Positions 27,878 through 38,269 are shown, counted from the first letter of the stretch. The stretch: 64,000 bases of DNA from Solirubrobacter sp963724195 (GCA_963724195.1 CAVRTQ010000016.1:186001-250000), one strand, 5' to 3'. Made by a program: numbers and translations. The notes: generated from the sequence alone by a model not told the origin.

Positions 27878-28342
27878 TTGCTGACGGTCGGCCGGATCGG
27901 CCGGCCGCACGGACTCGACGGTTCCTTCTACGTGGTCGATCCCCTGCCGGAGCTCCCGGCGAAGGGCGGCATGGTCTCCGGGCGGCGCATCGTGCGGCGC
28001 TCCGGCACGGCCGAGCGTCCCATCCTGCGGCTGGAGGGCTCCGAGTCGCGTGAGGACGCCGAGGCGTTGCGCGGCACGTTGCTGACCGTCCCGCGCGAGG
28101 ACACGATGCTCTCCGAGGACGAGTTCTGGGCTTCCGACGTGGAAGGCTGCACCGTGGTGTCCGGTGACGTCGAAGTCGGCGTCGTGCTGCGCATGAACGT
28201 GCTGCCGTCCGTCGAGGTGCTCGAGGTGGACCGCATCGACGGCACCGTGCTGCTCGTGCCGCTCGTGCGCGACTGCATCCGCTCGATCGACCTCAAAGCC
28301 CGCCGCATCGACATCGACCTGGGGTTCCTCGGTGAGAGCTGA
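27878..28342 (+). CDS. rimM: Ribosome maturation factor RimM
   Basis: The 154-residue protein begins at TTG 27878 (LTVGRIGRPHGLDGSFYVV, where the GRIGRPHGLxG motif is the RimM signature), followed by the PRC-barrel (EDEFWASDVEGCTVVSGD). It assists 30S head assembly with S19. The start lies 1 nt after the khpA stop, so the frame depends on translation coupling. It overlaps trmD by 11 nt. Confidence 0.92.
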   Translation: MLTVGRIGRPHGLDGSFYVVDPLPELPAKGGMVSGRRIVRRSGTAERPILRLEGSESREDAEALRGTLLTVPREDTMLSEDEFWASDVEGCTVVSGDVEVGVVLRMNVLPSVEVLEVDRIDGTVLLVPLVRDCIRSIDLKARRIDIDLGFLGES

Positions 28343-29015
28343 CGTCTTCACGCTCTTCCCGCAGTGGTTCGAGTGGTTCCGCAGCCAGCGGCACGTGCAG
28401 AACGCGCTCGGGCTCGGCCACACCGTCGACGCCTTCGACTTCCGCACGGCGACGCCGCTGAAGTGGGGGCAGGTCGACGACACGCCGTTCGGCGGCGGCG
28501 CCGGCATGGTCCTGCGCGTGGACACGATGGAGGCGGCGCTGCGCGAGCGCTACGGCGAGGACCCTGTGTCGTTGAAGTCCCACCGTCGCGTGATCGCGTT
28601 GACGCCGGCCGGCCGGTTGCTGGACGACGCGCTGGCGTCCGAGCTCGCGGCCGAGGAGGAGATCACGCTCCTGTGTGGCCGCTACGAGGGCTTCGACGAG
28701 CGGATCCTGGAGCACTTCGTGTCCGACCAGGTGTCGATCGGCCGCTACGTTCTGGCCGGGGGCGAGCTGGCCGCGATGGTCGTGCTCGACACCATGCTCC
28801 GCAAACTTCCTGGAGTCCTCGGCGACGATGAGTCCGCCGTGGAGGAGTCCTTCTCCGAGGCGCTCGAGGGCGCACCGGAGTACCCGCACTACACCCGACC
28901 CGCGGAATGGCGTGGTTGGGCGGTTCCCGACGTGTTGCTCTCAGGGCACCACGCACGGGTAGATGAATGGCGGCGGGCGCAGTCGCGGCTGCGTGCCGAG
29001 CGTCCGCTACCATGA
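28332..29015 (+). CDS. trmD: tRNA (guanine(37)-N1)-methyltransferase TrmD
   Basis: The 227-residue SPOUT enzyme has RADVFTLFPQWFEWF at the start, DDTPFGGGAGMVLRVD, ALTPAGRLLDDALA, LLCGRYEGFDERI and the trefoil-knot SIGRYVLAGGELAAMVVLD. The C-terminus has RPAEWRGWAVPDVLLSGHHA. It methylates G37 next to the anticodon and prevents +1 frameshifting. GTG start at 28332 inside rimM. Confidence 0.96.
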   Translation: MRADVFTLFPQWFEWFRSQRHVQNALGLGHTVDAFDFRTATPLKWGQVDDTPFGGGAGMVLRVDTMEAALRERYGEDPVSLKSHRRVIALTPAGRLLDDALASELAAEEEITLLCGRYEGFDERILEHFVSDQVSIGRYVLAGGELAAMVVLDTMLRKLPGVLGDDESAVEESFSEALEGAPEYPHYTRPAEWRGWAVPDVLLSGHHARVDEWRRAQSRLRAERPLP

Positions 29016-29058
29016 TCGACCGCCCGCGACCCATGTCCGCCGAGGCTTCTTTTTTGCC

Positions 29059-29622
29059 ATGAGCACTGTTATCGACACTCTCGAGCGCACTCAGCTGCGC
29101 CGCGTCCCGCGCTTCCAGCCGGGTGATCGCGTCAAGGTCCACTTCCAGGTCATCGAGGGCACGCGTCGTCGTACGCAGGTCTTCGAGGGCGTCGTGATCA
29201 AGCGTCAGGGCGAGGGGGTGCGCGAGACCTTCACGGTCCGCAAGCAGTCCTTCGGCGTCGGCGTTGAGCGCACGTTCCCGATCCATTCGCCGAAGATCGA
29301 GAAGATCGAGGTCGCCGCCCGCGGCGACGTCCGTCGCGCGAAGCTGTACTACCTGCGCGGTCGCGTCGGTAAGCGTGCCCGCGTTCGCGAGCGCCGCTAC
29401 ACGGGTCCGGAGGAGATCGTCGAGCGCGGCATCCTGTACGACCCGGCGGCCGAGAACGCAGCCGCGTACGACGCCGAGGTTCCGGGCGAGGCCGTCGACG
29501 AGCAGGCGCTCGCCGAGGCCGAGGTCGCTGAGGTTCAGGCGTCAGCTGACGCCGAGGTCGCTGAGACGCAGGCGTCTGACGACGCTGAGTCGGCGGCCGC
29601 CGGTGACGAAAAGCAGAGCTAG
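29059..29622 (+). CDS. rplS: 50S ribosomal protein L19 with acidic C-terminal extension
   Basis: Residues 1-120 are a normal L19 (RVPRFQPGDRVKVHFQVIEG, VVIKRQGEGVRETFTVRK, ERTFPIHSPKIEKIEVAARG, KLYYLRGRVGKRARVRER). The last 65 or so residues are an alanine/glutamate/aspartate-rich tail with internal near-repeats (EVAEVQASADA, EVAETQASDDA) not found in standard 115-residue L19. TACCAT at about 29016-29021 may be an internal promoter. The 43-nt gap after trmD ends in a T-run, CTTCTTTTTTGCC, just before the ATG. Confidence 0.95.
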   Translation: MSTVIDTLERTQLRRVPRFQPGDRVKVHFQVIEGTRRRTQVFEGVVIKRQGEGVRETFTVRKQSFGVGVERTFPIHSPKIEKIEVAARGDVRRAKLYYLRGRVGKRARVRERRYTGPEEIVERGILYDPAAENAAAYDAEVPGEAVDEQALAEAEVAEVQASADAEVAETQASDDAESAAAGDEKQS

Positions 29623-29635
29623 GGAGTACCGCGGC

Positions 29636-30250
29636 GTGGCGGCCAAGAAGGGGTCGAGTTCGACCTCCGGGTCGCTCGTCGAACTGGTATTGATCGTGGC
29701 GGTTGCCCTGGGCCTGGCCCTGGGCATCCAGGCCTTCCTGGTCAAGCCCTATCGGATTCCGAGCGAGTCCATGGTCCCGACCTTGGAGGTCGGGCAGCGC
29801 GTGCTGGTCAACCGGATCGGCGAGCGCTTCACGCATCCGGAAGTGGGGGACATCATCGTCTTCCACCCGCCGGAGGGCGCCACCACCAACACCTGCGGAG
29901 AGGGCCAGCCCCCCGCGGGTGCGCCGTGCGGCGAACCCACCGAGGACCGCGCCGACGTGAACTTCATCAAGCGCGTCGTCGCCGGCCCCGGTGACCGGAT
30001 CTCGATCGAGGACGGCCACGTCGTCCTCAACGGAAAGCGTCAGACGGAGGACTTCGCACTCCCGTGCGACCCGGAAGATGCGTGTGATTTCCCGACCGAG
30101 ATCACGATTCCAGCCGACCACTACTTCATGATGGGCGACAACCGTGGCTCCTCTGACGACAGCCGCTTCTGGGGACCAGTCCCAGAAAAATGGGTCATCG
30201 GCCAAGCTTTCGCGACCTACTGGCCGCCGGGCCGCATCGGCCTCCTCTAA
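29636..30250 (+). CDS. lepB: Signal peptidase I
   Basis: The 204-residue protein has one N-terminal membrane segment (about residues 13-33, VELVLIVAVALGLALGIQAF), box B with the catalytic serine in PYRIPSESMVPTLEVG, box D with the general-base lysine in DVNFIKRVVAGPGD, and box E YFMMGDNRGSSDDSRFWGPV. It cleaves signal peptides on the outer face of the membrane. GTG start after AGGGAG. Two cysteine-containing loops (NTCGEGQPPAGAPCGEP) insert between the boxes. The 3' end overlaps rnhB. Confidence 0.95.
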   Translation: MAAKKGSSSTSGSLVELVLIVAVALGLALGIQAFLVKPYRIPSESMVPTLEVGQRVLVNRIGERFTHPEVGDIIVFHPPEGATTNTCGEGQPPAGAPCGEPTEDRADVNFIKRVVAGPGDRISIEDGHVVLNGKRQTEDFALPCDPEDACDFPTEITIPADHYFMMGDNRGSSDDSRFWGPVPEKWVIGQAFATYWPPGRIGLL

Positions 30251-30887
30251 GAAGACGTCCGGCTCGCGCCTGTTCCGGTTCGACCGCGAGCTGGGCTTCC
30301 GGTTCGTGGCCGGCGCCGACGAGGCGGGCCGCGGCTGTCTGGCGGGGCCGTTGGTCGCCGCCGCGGTCCTGTTCGACTACGAGACGCTGTCGCTGACCGA
30401 CCGGCGCGCGTTGAGCGCGCTCAACGACTCCAAGCAGCACAGCATGGAGATGCGCGAGTACCTGTACCCGCGCGTGCTGCGGGCGGCCGTGAAGGTCTCC
30501 GTCACCTCGCGCTGCGTGCGCGGGATCGACTCGCGCGGGCTGCACAAGACGAACTTGGCGGCCTTGTCGGATTGTCTGCGGCGGGTGGGGGTCGAGGGCG
30601 GGATCTGTCTGAGTGACGGCTTCCCGGTCCCGCCGTCCGGCTTCGAGCAGCGGCACGTCGTCGGCGGGGACGCCACCTCCGCGGCCATCGCGGCCGCGTC
30701 CGTGATCGCCAAGGTCACGCGCGACCGCTTCATGCAGCGGATGGAGAAGCAGTACCCGGGCTGGGAGTTCGGCGCCCACGTCGGCTACTCCACGCCTGAG
30801 CACCGCGCCGCGATCGAACGCCAGGGCGTCTCGCCGCTGCACCGCATGTCGTTCCAGTCCGTGGCGTACACGCAGCTCGCGCTGTAG
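30144..30887 (+). CDS. rnhB: Ribonuclease HII
   Basis: The conserved part starts at about 30275: FVAGADEAGRGCLAGPLVAAAV with the first two acidic catalytic residues, then a second aspartate in GGICLSDGFPVPP and HVVGGDATSAAIAAASVIAK. The C-terminus has EFGAHVGYSTPEHRAAI. It removes ribonucleotides from DNA and RNA primers. The only usual in-frame start is GTG 30144, 107 nt inside lepB. That gives a 40-residue basic/serine-rich lead, so the true start may be nearer 30250 with an unusual codon or a sequence error. Confidence 0.92.
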   Translation: MAPLTTAASGDQSQKNGSSAKLSRPTGRRAASASSKKTSGSRLFRFDRELGFRFVAGADEAGRGCLAGPLVAAAVLFDYETLSLTDRRALSALNDSKQHSMEMREYLYPRVLRAAVKVSVTSRCVRGIDSRGLHKTNLAALSDCLRRVGVEGGICLSDGFPVPPSGFEQRHVVGGDATSAAIAAASVIAKVTRDRFMQRMEKQYPGWEFGAHVGYSTPEHRAAIERQGVSPLHRMSFQSVAYTQLAL

Positions 30888-30935
30888 CCGCGGTGGGCGG
30901 CGTTGCCGCCCGCCCCGGCGTGGTTTCCTCTGGGC

Positions 30936-31619
30936 ATGGCCACCTTCGTCCTCGTCCACGGCGCCTGGCACGGCGGGTGGTGCTGGCGCGACGTCGCCGC
31001 CGAGCTCTCCGCGGCCGGCCACGACGTGCTCGCGCCGACCTCGTCCGGCCTTGCCGAACGCGCCGCGCTCGCCTCGTCTGCGTCTCTGTCTGTCCACGTC
31101 GAGGAACTCGCGGGTCTTCTGTACTTCTCCGACCTGCGCGAGGTGACGCTGGTCGGCCATTCCTACGCGGGTTTGGTGATCGCGGGCGCAGCCGCCCGTG
31201 CCCACGCGCGCATCTCGCGCCTGGTGTTCCTGGACGCGTTCATCGCCGAGGACGGCCAGTCGATGTTCGACCTGCTGCGGCCCGAGCGGCGCAAGGTCTA
31301 CGAGGAGTCCGTGGTCGATGGCCTGATCGCGGCGCCGTCGCCTGAGCTCTTCGGGGTGCCGGATGGTGACGGCTGGCTCGCGGATCGGTTGACGGGCCAG
31401 CCTGTGAAGACCTGGACGGACGCGTTGTCCGCTCCGTCGTCTCCGCCGTTGCCGCGCCAGTACGTCCGTTGCACCCAGGGCCCGCTGACGCCGAGCTTCT
31501 CCGGCTTCGCGGTGCGGCTGCGCGACACCGCCGGCTGGGACGTCGTGGACTTCGACGCGCCCCACGACGCGATGATCACGCACCCGACGGACCTCGCGGC
31601 GCTGCTCGCCGTGGGGTGA
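30936..31619 (+). CDS. Alpha/beta-hydrolase esterase (pyrethroid/salicylate methylesterase-like)
   Basis: The 227-residue protein starts MATFVLVHGAWHGGWCWRDV, the oxyanion-hole HGAWHGGW motif of this esterase group. The nucleophile serine is in LVGHSYAGLVI, the acid probably in the LVFLDAFI strand, and the histidine in FDAPHDAMITHPTDL. It should hydrolyse small carboxyl esters in the cytoplasm. ATG 30936 is chosen because the fold begins there. It is 48 nt after rnhB and may have its own promoter. Confidence 0.85.
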   Translation: MATFVLVHGAWHGGWCWRDVAAELSAAGHDVLAPTSSGLAERAALASSASLSVHVEELAGLLYFSDLREVTLVGHSYAGLVIAGAAARAHARISRLVFLDAFIAEDGQSMFDLLRPERRKVYEESVVDGLIAAPSPELFGVPDGDGWLADRLTGQPVKTWTDALSAPSSPPLPRQYVRCTQGPLTPSFSGFAVRLRDTAGWDVVDFDAPHDAMITHPTDLAALLAVG

Positions 31620-31684
31620 ATTCGGCACAAAGAACTCCGCACTTTTGTAACGACCTGCGTCTAGAGCCGTTTGGGGCTCGGCCA

Positions 31685-31690
31685 TAGCGT
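31685..31690 (+). promoter_or_regulatory. Candidate leaderless -10 box TAGCGT of yraN
   Basis: TAGCGT ends 8 nt before the ATG at 31699. Confidence 0.35.
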
Positions 31691-31698
31691 CGCGTCCC

Positions 31699-32064
31699 AT
31701 GACCGACGTCCGGCACACCGCGGGCCAGCAAGGCGAAGCGCACGCCGCCCAGCACTTCGAACGCCTCGGCTTCGACGTGCTCGCCCGCAACCACCGCACC
31801 CGCTTCGGCGAGCTGGACCTCGTCGCCTACGACGGCTCGACGCTCGTCTTCGTCGAGGTCAAGACCCGCCGCTCCGGCGAGCGTGAGCCGTGGGAGAACC
31901 TCCACGACCGCAAACGCTCCAAGGTCCGCCGCATGGCCATCGCCTGGCTCACCGAGGCCCCGGGCCGCCCCTTCGGCGCCGCCCTGCGCTTCGACGGCGT
32001 CGCGGTCCTCCTGGACGCCCGCGGAGACCTCGTCCGCCTCGACCACCTGGAGGCCGCGTTCTGA
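31699..32064 (+). CDS. yraN: YraN/UPF0102 endonuclease-like protein
   Basis: The 121-residue protein has the family nuclease-fold core: GQQGEAHAAQHFERLGFDVL, then FGELDLVAYDGSTLVFVEVK (D and ExK of a PD-(D/E)XK site). Its biochemical role is unsettled. It lies just upstream of comM and dprA, the usual neighbourhood. The stop TGA overlaps the comM ATG by one base. Confidence 0.93.
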   Translation: MTDVRHTAGQQGEAHAAQHFERLGFDVLARNHRTRFGELDLVAYDGSTLVFVEVKTRRSGEREPWENLHDRKRSKVRRMAIAWLTEAPGRPFGAALRFDGVAVLLDARGDLVRLDHLEAAF

Positions 32065-33582
32065 TGCTCGCCCGGGTCATCACCTTCGCCGTCGAGGGCG
32101 TGGATGCGCGGCGGGTCTGGGTCGAGGCCGATATCCGGCTCGGCCTGCCCGCGTTCACCGTGGTCGGGCTCGCCGACAAGGCGGTGCGCGAGGCCCGCGA
32201 GCGGGTCCGGGCCGCGCTCGTGAACTCGGGCTACGAGTTCCCGCTGCGGCGGATCACGGTCAACCTCGCTCCGGCCTACCTGCGCAAGGTCGGGCCGGCG
32301 TTCGACCTCCCACTCGCGGTCGCGCTCCTCGTCGCCTCCGGCCAGTTGGAGGCGGAGACCGTCGTGTCGTGCGCGATCGTCGGCGAGCTCTCCCTGACCG
32401 GCGAGGTGCGGCCGGTCCGTGGCGCGCTCGCCGTCGCGGAGGCCACGCGCCGCCACGAGTTGCGCAAGCTCGTGCTGCCCTTGTCGAGGGCGCGCGAGGC
32501 CGCGCTGGTGCCGGACATCGAGGTCATCGGCGTCGAGTCGCTCGACCGAGCTGGTCGCGACCCTGCGTGGGGAGGAGGCGCCGGCCGGCATCCCCGCCGC
32601 GGTGGCGGCAACGGTGAGCGAGGAGGTCCCCGACCTCGCGGACGTCCGCGGCCACAACGGGCTCATCCTCGGGCTCGAGGTCGCCGCCGCCGGCGGACAC
32701 AACCTGTTCCTGCAAGGCCCGCCGGGCACCGGCAAGACGATGATCGCCCGGCGCCTGCCGTCGATCCTGCCGCCGCTCAGCTCCGATGAGGCGATCGAGG
32801 TCACGCGCATCCAGTCGATCGCTGGGCTCCGTGGGAGCGCGGGCCTGGTCACCGAGCGTCCGTTCCGCGCGCCCCACCACACGATCTCGGCCGCCGGCCT
32901 CGTCGGCGGCGCCAACCCGCCGCAGCCGGGCGAGGCGACGTTGGCTCACCGGGGCGTGTTGTTCCTGGACGAGCTCAGCGAGTTCTCGCGCCCGAGCCTC
33001 GAAGCGCTCCGTCAGCCGCTCGAGGACGGTCACGTGACGATCGTCCGCGGCCAGCAGGTCATGGTCTTCCCGACGCGCTTCATGCTCGTCGCCGCCTCCA
33101 ACCCGTGCCCGTGCGGCCTCGGTGGCACGCGCTGCACGTGCACCCAGGCGGACCTCGCCCGCCACCGCCGCCGCCTCTCCGGCCCGCTCTTGGACCGCGT
33201 CGACATCCTCATGCGCGTCGAACGCCCGCCCTCCGAGGCCTTGCGCCGTCAGGCCGCACCGTCATCCTCCACCGTGCGCGAGCGCGTCGTCGCCGCGCGG
33301 GAGCTTCAGGAGCGCCGGCTCGCCGACGAGCCGGAGATCTGCAACGCCCAGCTGACCTCCCGGCAGATCCGCGAGCTCGGCAACGTCACCCCGAGCGCCC
33401 TCCGCCTGCTCTCCGAGCTCTACGACCGCCACTCCCTCTCGGCCCGCGGCCACACCCGCATCCTCCGCGTCGCCCGCACGGTCGCCGACCTCGAAGCGTC
33501 CGACGTGGTCGGCCCCGAGCACGTGAACATCGCCGCGAGCCTCCGCCTCGACGACCACCCACCGCTCGCGGAGGCGGCATGA
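32064..33582 (+). CDS. comM: ComM/YifB family Mg-chelatase-like AAA+ ATPase, one frameshift
   Basis: The N-terminal domain (MLARVITFAVEGVDARRVWV, LPAFTVVGLADKAVREARER, VNLAPAYLRKVGPAFDLPLA) is followed by the AAA+ module: Walker A LQGPPGTGKTMIARRL, FRAPHHTISAAGLVGG, Walker B HRGVLFLDELSEFS, a zinc-like ASNPCPCG with CTCT, and an arginine-rich C-terminal lid. ComM helps branch migration of integrated DNA in natural transformation. One extra C near 32548 breaks the frame (ESLD then ELVATLRGEEAPAGIP). It is adjacent to dprA. Confidence 0.95.
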
Positions 33583-33728
33583 AGGCCGGTGCCGCGGCGC
33601 GGCTCGCGCGGCCCCGCCGCGCCGCCGGCCGCGATTCTGGGCCCGCCGCGGCCCCATCGCGCGCGGCGCGACTTTCCCGGCTCGCCGCGCCGAGTTCGTC
33701 GCCACCGCACCGCCGTCGAGGCGCAGCC

Positions 33729-34817
33729 GTGATCGCGTGCGACGCGTGCCTGCGGCGAACGGGGCTGATCGCCGCCATCGCCGGGCGGCTCCAGATCGAG
33801 TTCAAGCAGCGCGGCGCGCCCGCGCGGGTGCTGGCGCTGAGCGACGAGGTCCTGCTCGACGTCGGCGCGTCGGACGACATCCGGCGCCGCTACGCGGACT
33901 TCGACGCGCCGGCGGCGCGGGCGCGGGCGAGCGCGGCCGGGCTCACGACGTTGTGCCGGTGCCAGGCCGAGTACCCGGAGCGGCTGCGCGACCTCGCGGA
34001 TCCGCCGGCCGTGCTGCACATCCTGGGTGATCCGGGCGTGCTCGCGGACGCGGAAGGCGTCGGCGTCGTGGGCGCCCGGCGGGCCTCGACGTACGGGCTC
34101 GATGTCGCGCGGACGATGGGCCGCGGCTTGTCGGCCGCCGAGATCACCGTGGTCTCCGGCCTCGCGATGGGCATCGACTCGGCCGCGCACGCCGGCGCTC
34201 TCGAGGGTCCGGGGCGGACGATCGGCGTGCTCGCGGCGAGCGCGCACATCCCGTACCCGGCCCGCGGGTATCGCCTGCACGCCGCGGTCGCCGCCCGCGG
34301 CGCGGTCATCTCCGAGATGCCGCCGGGCGCGAGCGCGCACCGCTGGTGCTTCGTCGCCCGCAACCGGATCATCGCCGCGCTCGCGGCCGCGACCGTCGTC
34401 GTGCAGGCGACGGAGCGGTCGGGCTCGCTGACCACCGCGGATTTCGCGAACGAGCTCGGGCGCGCGGTCGGCGCCGTCCCGGGTCAGGTCACCACGCGCC
34501 TGTCCGGCGGCACCCACGCGCTGATCCAGACGGGCGCGCCGCTCATCCGCGACGCCGGGGACGCCCTCGAGCTCCTCGCGGGAGCCACGGGCCGCGTCTT
34601 CGCCGCACCCGGGGACGGCGGCCGCGCGGCGTCGCGTCCTGTGCTCGAGGAGCGCCTCGACACCCTCCTCGCCGCCATCGAGGACGGCCACGGCTCGTTG
34701 GGCGAACTCGCCGAGTCCGCCGAAGAGGCTCGCTCGGCCCTGACCGGCCTCGCCGAACTGGAACGCCTCGGCCTGGTCCGCCGCGGCTTCGCGGGCCGCT
34801 GGGAACGAGCGGCGTGA
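33729..34817 (+). CDS. dprA: DNA-processing protein DprA
   Basis: The 362-residue protein has the Rossmann-like core: VGVVGARRASTYGLDVARTM, VSGLAMGIDSAAHAGAL, TIGVLAASAHIPYPARGYRL, RWCFVARNRIIAALAAATVV and AVGAVPGQVT. A C-terminal winged helix follows (LDTLLAAIEDGHGSLGELAE). DprA loads RecA on incoming single-stranded DNA in transformation. GTG 33729 is preferred. ATG 33579 overlaps the comM stop (ATGA) in frame, but would add 50 arginine/alanine/proline-rich residues coded by low-complexity DNA. The stop TGA begins a family B repeat. Confidence 0.93.
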   Translation: MIACDACLRRTGLIAAIAGRLQIEFKQRGAPARVLALSDEVLLDVGASDDIRRRYADFDAPAARARASAAGLTTLCRCQAEYPERLRDLADPPAVLHILGDPGVLADAEGVGVVGARRASTYGLDVARTMGRGLSAAEITVVSGLAMGIDSAAHAGALEGPGRTIGVLAASAHIPYPARGYRLHAAVAARGAVISEMPPGASAHRWCFVARNRIIAALAAATVVVQATERSGSLTTADFANELGRAVGAVPGQVTTRLSGGTHALIQTGAPLIRDAGDALELLAGATGRVFAAPGDGGRAASRPVLEERLDTLLAAIEDGHGSLGELAESAEEARSALTGLAELERLGLVRRGFAGRWERAA

Positions 34818-35576
34818 ACGGCGAGCGCACCCGCGGAGGGCGTGCCGCAGTCGCTGTAGGAAGCTGGCGGTGCATACCCGTCGCCGGACGAGGCGGCCGC
34901 GCCGCGTCGGTCACGGGCATGTCGCATGACGGCTCGTCGGGCGGTGGGTGTGCGTCGGCGGCGTGAGGCGGGTACACCCGCACCGCCGCCTCAAGCAGTC
35001 GCTCGCGCTGTGGCGTCGGGGTGCGCGGCGGCGGCACGACTGCTCACCCGTCGGGGCGAGCGTGCTCATGCGGGTGAGCCGGGTTCAGCGGACTGAGCGA
35101 ACGCTCTGCGTTGCCACTGGTCACGCCGCGGGCGGGCCGCGCGCCACGCGAGCGTTCACGGGTTGCCTCGCAGGGAACTTGGCCATACGGTCGCGAGCTC
35201 GGGTACCTCGCCGCTCGTGCCCGAGTGGCGGCGTTGAGCACGCTCATCGTGCGGGGCGGTGTCGAACACTCAGCTGCCGATGGGGCCGCTCACGTTCGGC
35301 ACCCGGCGCGCGGAGCGCGCCTGAGCGCCCACGTCCGCGCCCGGGCGTACCGGCGGAGCCGGCTCCTGAGTGGGCCGTCAGCGGAGCGGTGGCGTGGTTG
35401 TCAACAGCGAGTCCGTCAGGACCGGCCGAAGGCCGTCGCAAAGCGATCGCCTTGACAACCGCGACGCCGCGGCGCTACCCGGGCGTGGCGAAGGCCGGCG
35501 AGCGTGCGAGTCGCGCGGTACGCCATGGGGCGGGGCGGCGCCGGCGCGCGTTGCGCGCGCCGGGCGCGCGGGGCGC
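34815..35576 (+). repeat. Gene-free 760-nt region with family B element, locus 2
   Basis: No gene is supported. TGAACGGCGAGC (34815-34826) contains the dprA stop. At 34957-34990 nested dyads (GGCGGC/GCCGCC outside, GCGGG/CCCGC inside) form a possible hairpin without a T-run. At 35099-35159 GAACGCT ... GCCACGCGAGCGTTCAC repeats the palindromic unit of loci 1 and 3, followed by GGGTTGCC and GGGAACTTGG. The remainder (35170-35576) is GC-rich and low in structure; I see no promoter or RNA gene in it. Confidence 0.55.
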
Positions 35577-37011
35577 CTAGGGCAGGACCCAGGTGTCTTT
35601 GGCGCCGCCGTTCTGGGAGGAGTTCACGACGAGCGCGCCCTCGGAGCGGGCGACGCGGGTGAGCCCGCCGGGCAGGACGCGCGGGTTGCAGCCCTCGCCC
35701 AGGAAGACGAAGGGACGAAGGTCGATGTGGCGCGGCGCCAGGCGGCCGCCGTCCACGACGGTGGGGTGGGTGGAGAGCATGACCATGCGCTGGGCGATCC
35801 AGGCGCCGGGGTCGGCGATGACGGCCTTGCGGGTGGCTTCGATCTCTTCGCGCGTGGAGCGCGGGGCGATCAGGACGCCGACGCCGCCGTGGCCGGCGCG
35901 CGGCTTCAGGACCAGCTCGTCGAAGACGTCCAGGGCCTCTTCGAGCTGGCCGGGCTGGGCGAGGTCGTAGGTGGGGACGCTCTTGAGGACCGGCTCCTCG
36001 CCGACGTAGAAGCGGATCATGTCCTCGACGTAGGCGTGGGTGAGCTTGTCGTCGGCGACGCCGGTGCCGTACTGGTTGACCAGGCCGAGCTTGCCGGCGC
36101 GCACGGGCGGGAGCAGCAGCCGGGCGATGTCGGAGTCCACGCGGTCGGCGTTGGTGCGCCGATACACGACATCGATCCGGCGGGCCTCGCGCAGCCCGCG
36201 GGGCAGCAACCACAGGCAGCCGTCGGAACGGACCTCGAGCTCGTGCGGCTCACACAGCGGAATCCCGAGCTGGCGCGAGAGCCAGGCGTGCTCCCAGTAG
36301 GCGGAGTTGTGCTCGCCGTCGGTGAGCACCGTGGCGACCGGCGCCCGGCGGCCGCGCGCCGAAGCCGGGCGCGACGGCGCGCAGCGTGTCGGCCAGGAGG
36401 TCGATCTCGCCGTCCAGCGGCCGCGGCGTCGCGTCCGGGGGCACGTCGATGTGCTCCAGCAGCGCCCGCCGGGTCGCGTGCAGGTACGCGAAGCCCGAGG
36501 GCGTGCGCACGTTGTCCTCCAGCACGAGCCAGGAGCCGTCGACGTCGCGCACGAGGTCCAGCCCCGCGACGCCGATCCACACGTTCCCCGGCACCCGCAG
36601 CCCGCGCATCTCGGGCTCGAAGTAGTCGGCGGACTTCAACACACCGGGCGGGACGACGCCCTCGGCGACGATCCGCTGGTCGCCGTACACGTCCGCCACG
36701 AACGCGTTCAACGCGCGCACGCGTTGCGCGAGCCCGCGCTTGACGGGCTCCCAGTCGGCGGCGGTGATCACGCGCGGGACGGGGTCCACGTAGAACTCCA
36801 TGTCACCCTCGACCGACGAGAACCGCACGCCGGCGCGGCGCAGCGTGCGCGACACGTTCGCGGGGAGCGCCTCGGCTCCGGCCCGTACGACCGCTTCCAG
36901 TCCGGCACGGGCCTGCGGGCGGATGGAACCGTCAGCAGTGAAGGCCTCGTCGAAGCAGCCCTCCTCCACCGGGTAGTCGGAGAGCAGCTCTTCAGCGGGC
37001 GTGGACGCCAT
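35577..37011 (-). CDS. Circularly permuted ATP-grasp protein (DUF404/DUF407 type), one frameshift
   Basis: The reconstructed protein is about 478 residues. The N-terminal half has ASTPAEELLSDYPVEEGCFD, VEGDMEFYVDPVPRVITAAD, GVLKSADYFEPEMRGLRVPG and WLVLEDNVRTPSGFAYLHAT. After a break near 36350 the second half has LTDGEHNSAYWEHAWLSRQL, IDVVYRRTNADRVDSDI, ELVLKPRAGHGGVGVLIAPR and QNGGAKDTWVLP. This is the circularly permuted ATP-grasp ligase family, which forms amide bonds to unknown substrates. The partners often found beside it (alpha-E domain protein, transglutaminase) are absent here. Start ATG 37011; GTG 37020 is possible. Confidence 0.85.
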
Positions 37012-37029
37012 CAGGTGCACCAGCCTGAC

Positions 37030-37053
37030 AGAACGTCAACCGGCGGACGTTCT
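37030..37053. promoter_or_regulatory. Inverted repeat between the ATP-grasp gene and thiD
   Basis: AGAACGTC (37030-37037), an 8-nt spacer and GACGTTCT (37046-37053) form a perfect dyad midway in the 83-nt divergent intergenic region, a good operator candidate. No TPP riboswitch is seen upstream of thiD. Confidence 0.5.
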
Positions 37054-37081
37054 ACAGACGGGCCAGAGAGATTGGACCGCC

Positions 37082-37087
37082 TAATCT
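37082..37087 (+). promoter_or_regulatory. Candidate leaderless -10 box TAATCT of thiD
   Basis: TAATCT ends 7 nt before the ATG at 37095. Confidence 0.45.
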
Positions 37088-37094
37088 GAGGCGG

Positions 37095-38000
<906 letters not shown>

Positions 38001-38012
38001 CATAATGCGCGC

Positions 38013-38264
38013 ATGAAGTTCCTGCGGATGCGGCCGGGATATGGCGAGCAGCTGATCGCCGAGGGGGATCCAGCCCTCCTCGAGGACGAGCAGCGCCTCG
38101 TTGCGGAGTTCCGGAAGCAGCTGGAACTGGGCATGTGGGCCGCCATCCCGGTGCAGACCGATGGCGGTCGCCGGGAGGCCGAGATGGTCCGGGACTTCTC
38201 CGATGTCCCGCGTGACGCCGGCCGCGTGATCTTCTTCCCGCGCGCCGCGGGCGGGGCGCAGTAG
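38013..38264 (+). CDS. Small protein of unknown function
   Basis: The 83-residue protein starts MKFLRMRPGYGEQLIAEGDP, continues with a helix (LEDEQRLVAEFRKQLELGMW) and a short strand region (AAIPVQTDGGRREAEMVRDF) and ends FFPRAAGGAQ. No family is recognised. It lies 12 nt after thiD and 5 nt before the next gene, so it is probably in the same transcript. Confidence 0.65.
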   Translation: MKFLRMRPGYGEQLIAEGDPALLEDEQRLVAEFRKQLELGMWAAIPVQTDGGRREAEMVRDFSDVPRDAGRVIFFPRAAGGAQ

Positions 38265-38269
38265 CCGCC

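Noticed and set aside
35244..35441. Open frames in the 34.8-35.6 kb gap
   Set aside because: Low-complexity arginine/alanine/proline composition, no ribosome-binding sites, and the DNA is repeat-derived.
37020..37094. TPP riboswitch upstream of thiD
   Set aside because: No thi-box sequence (such as CUGAGA with ACCUGA) is present in the 83-nt spacer.
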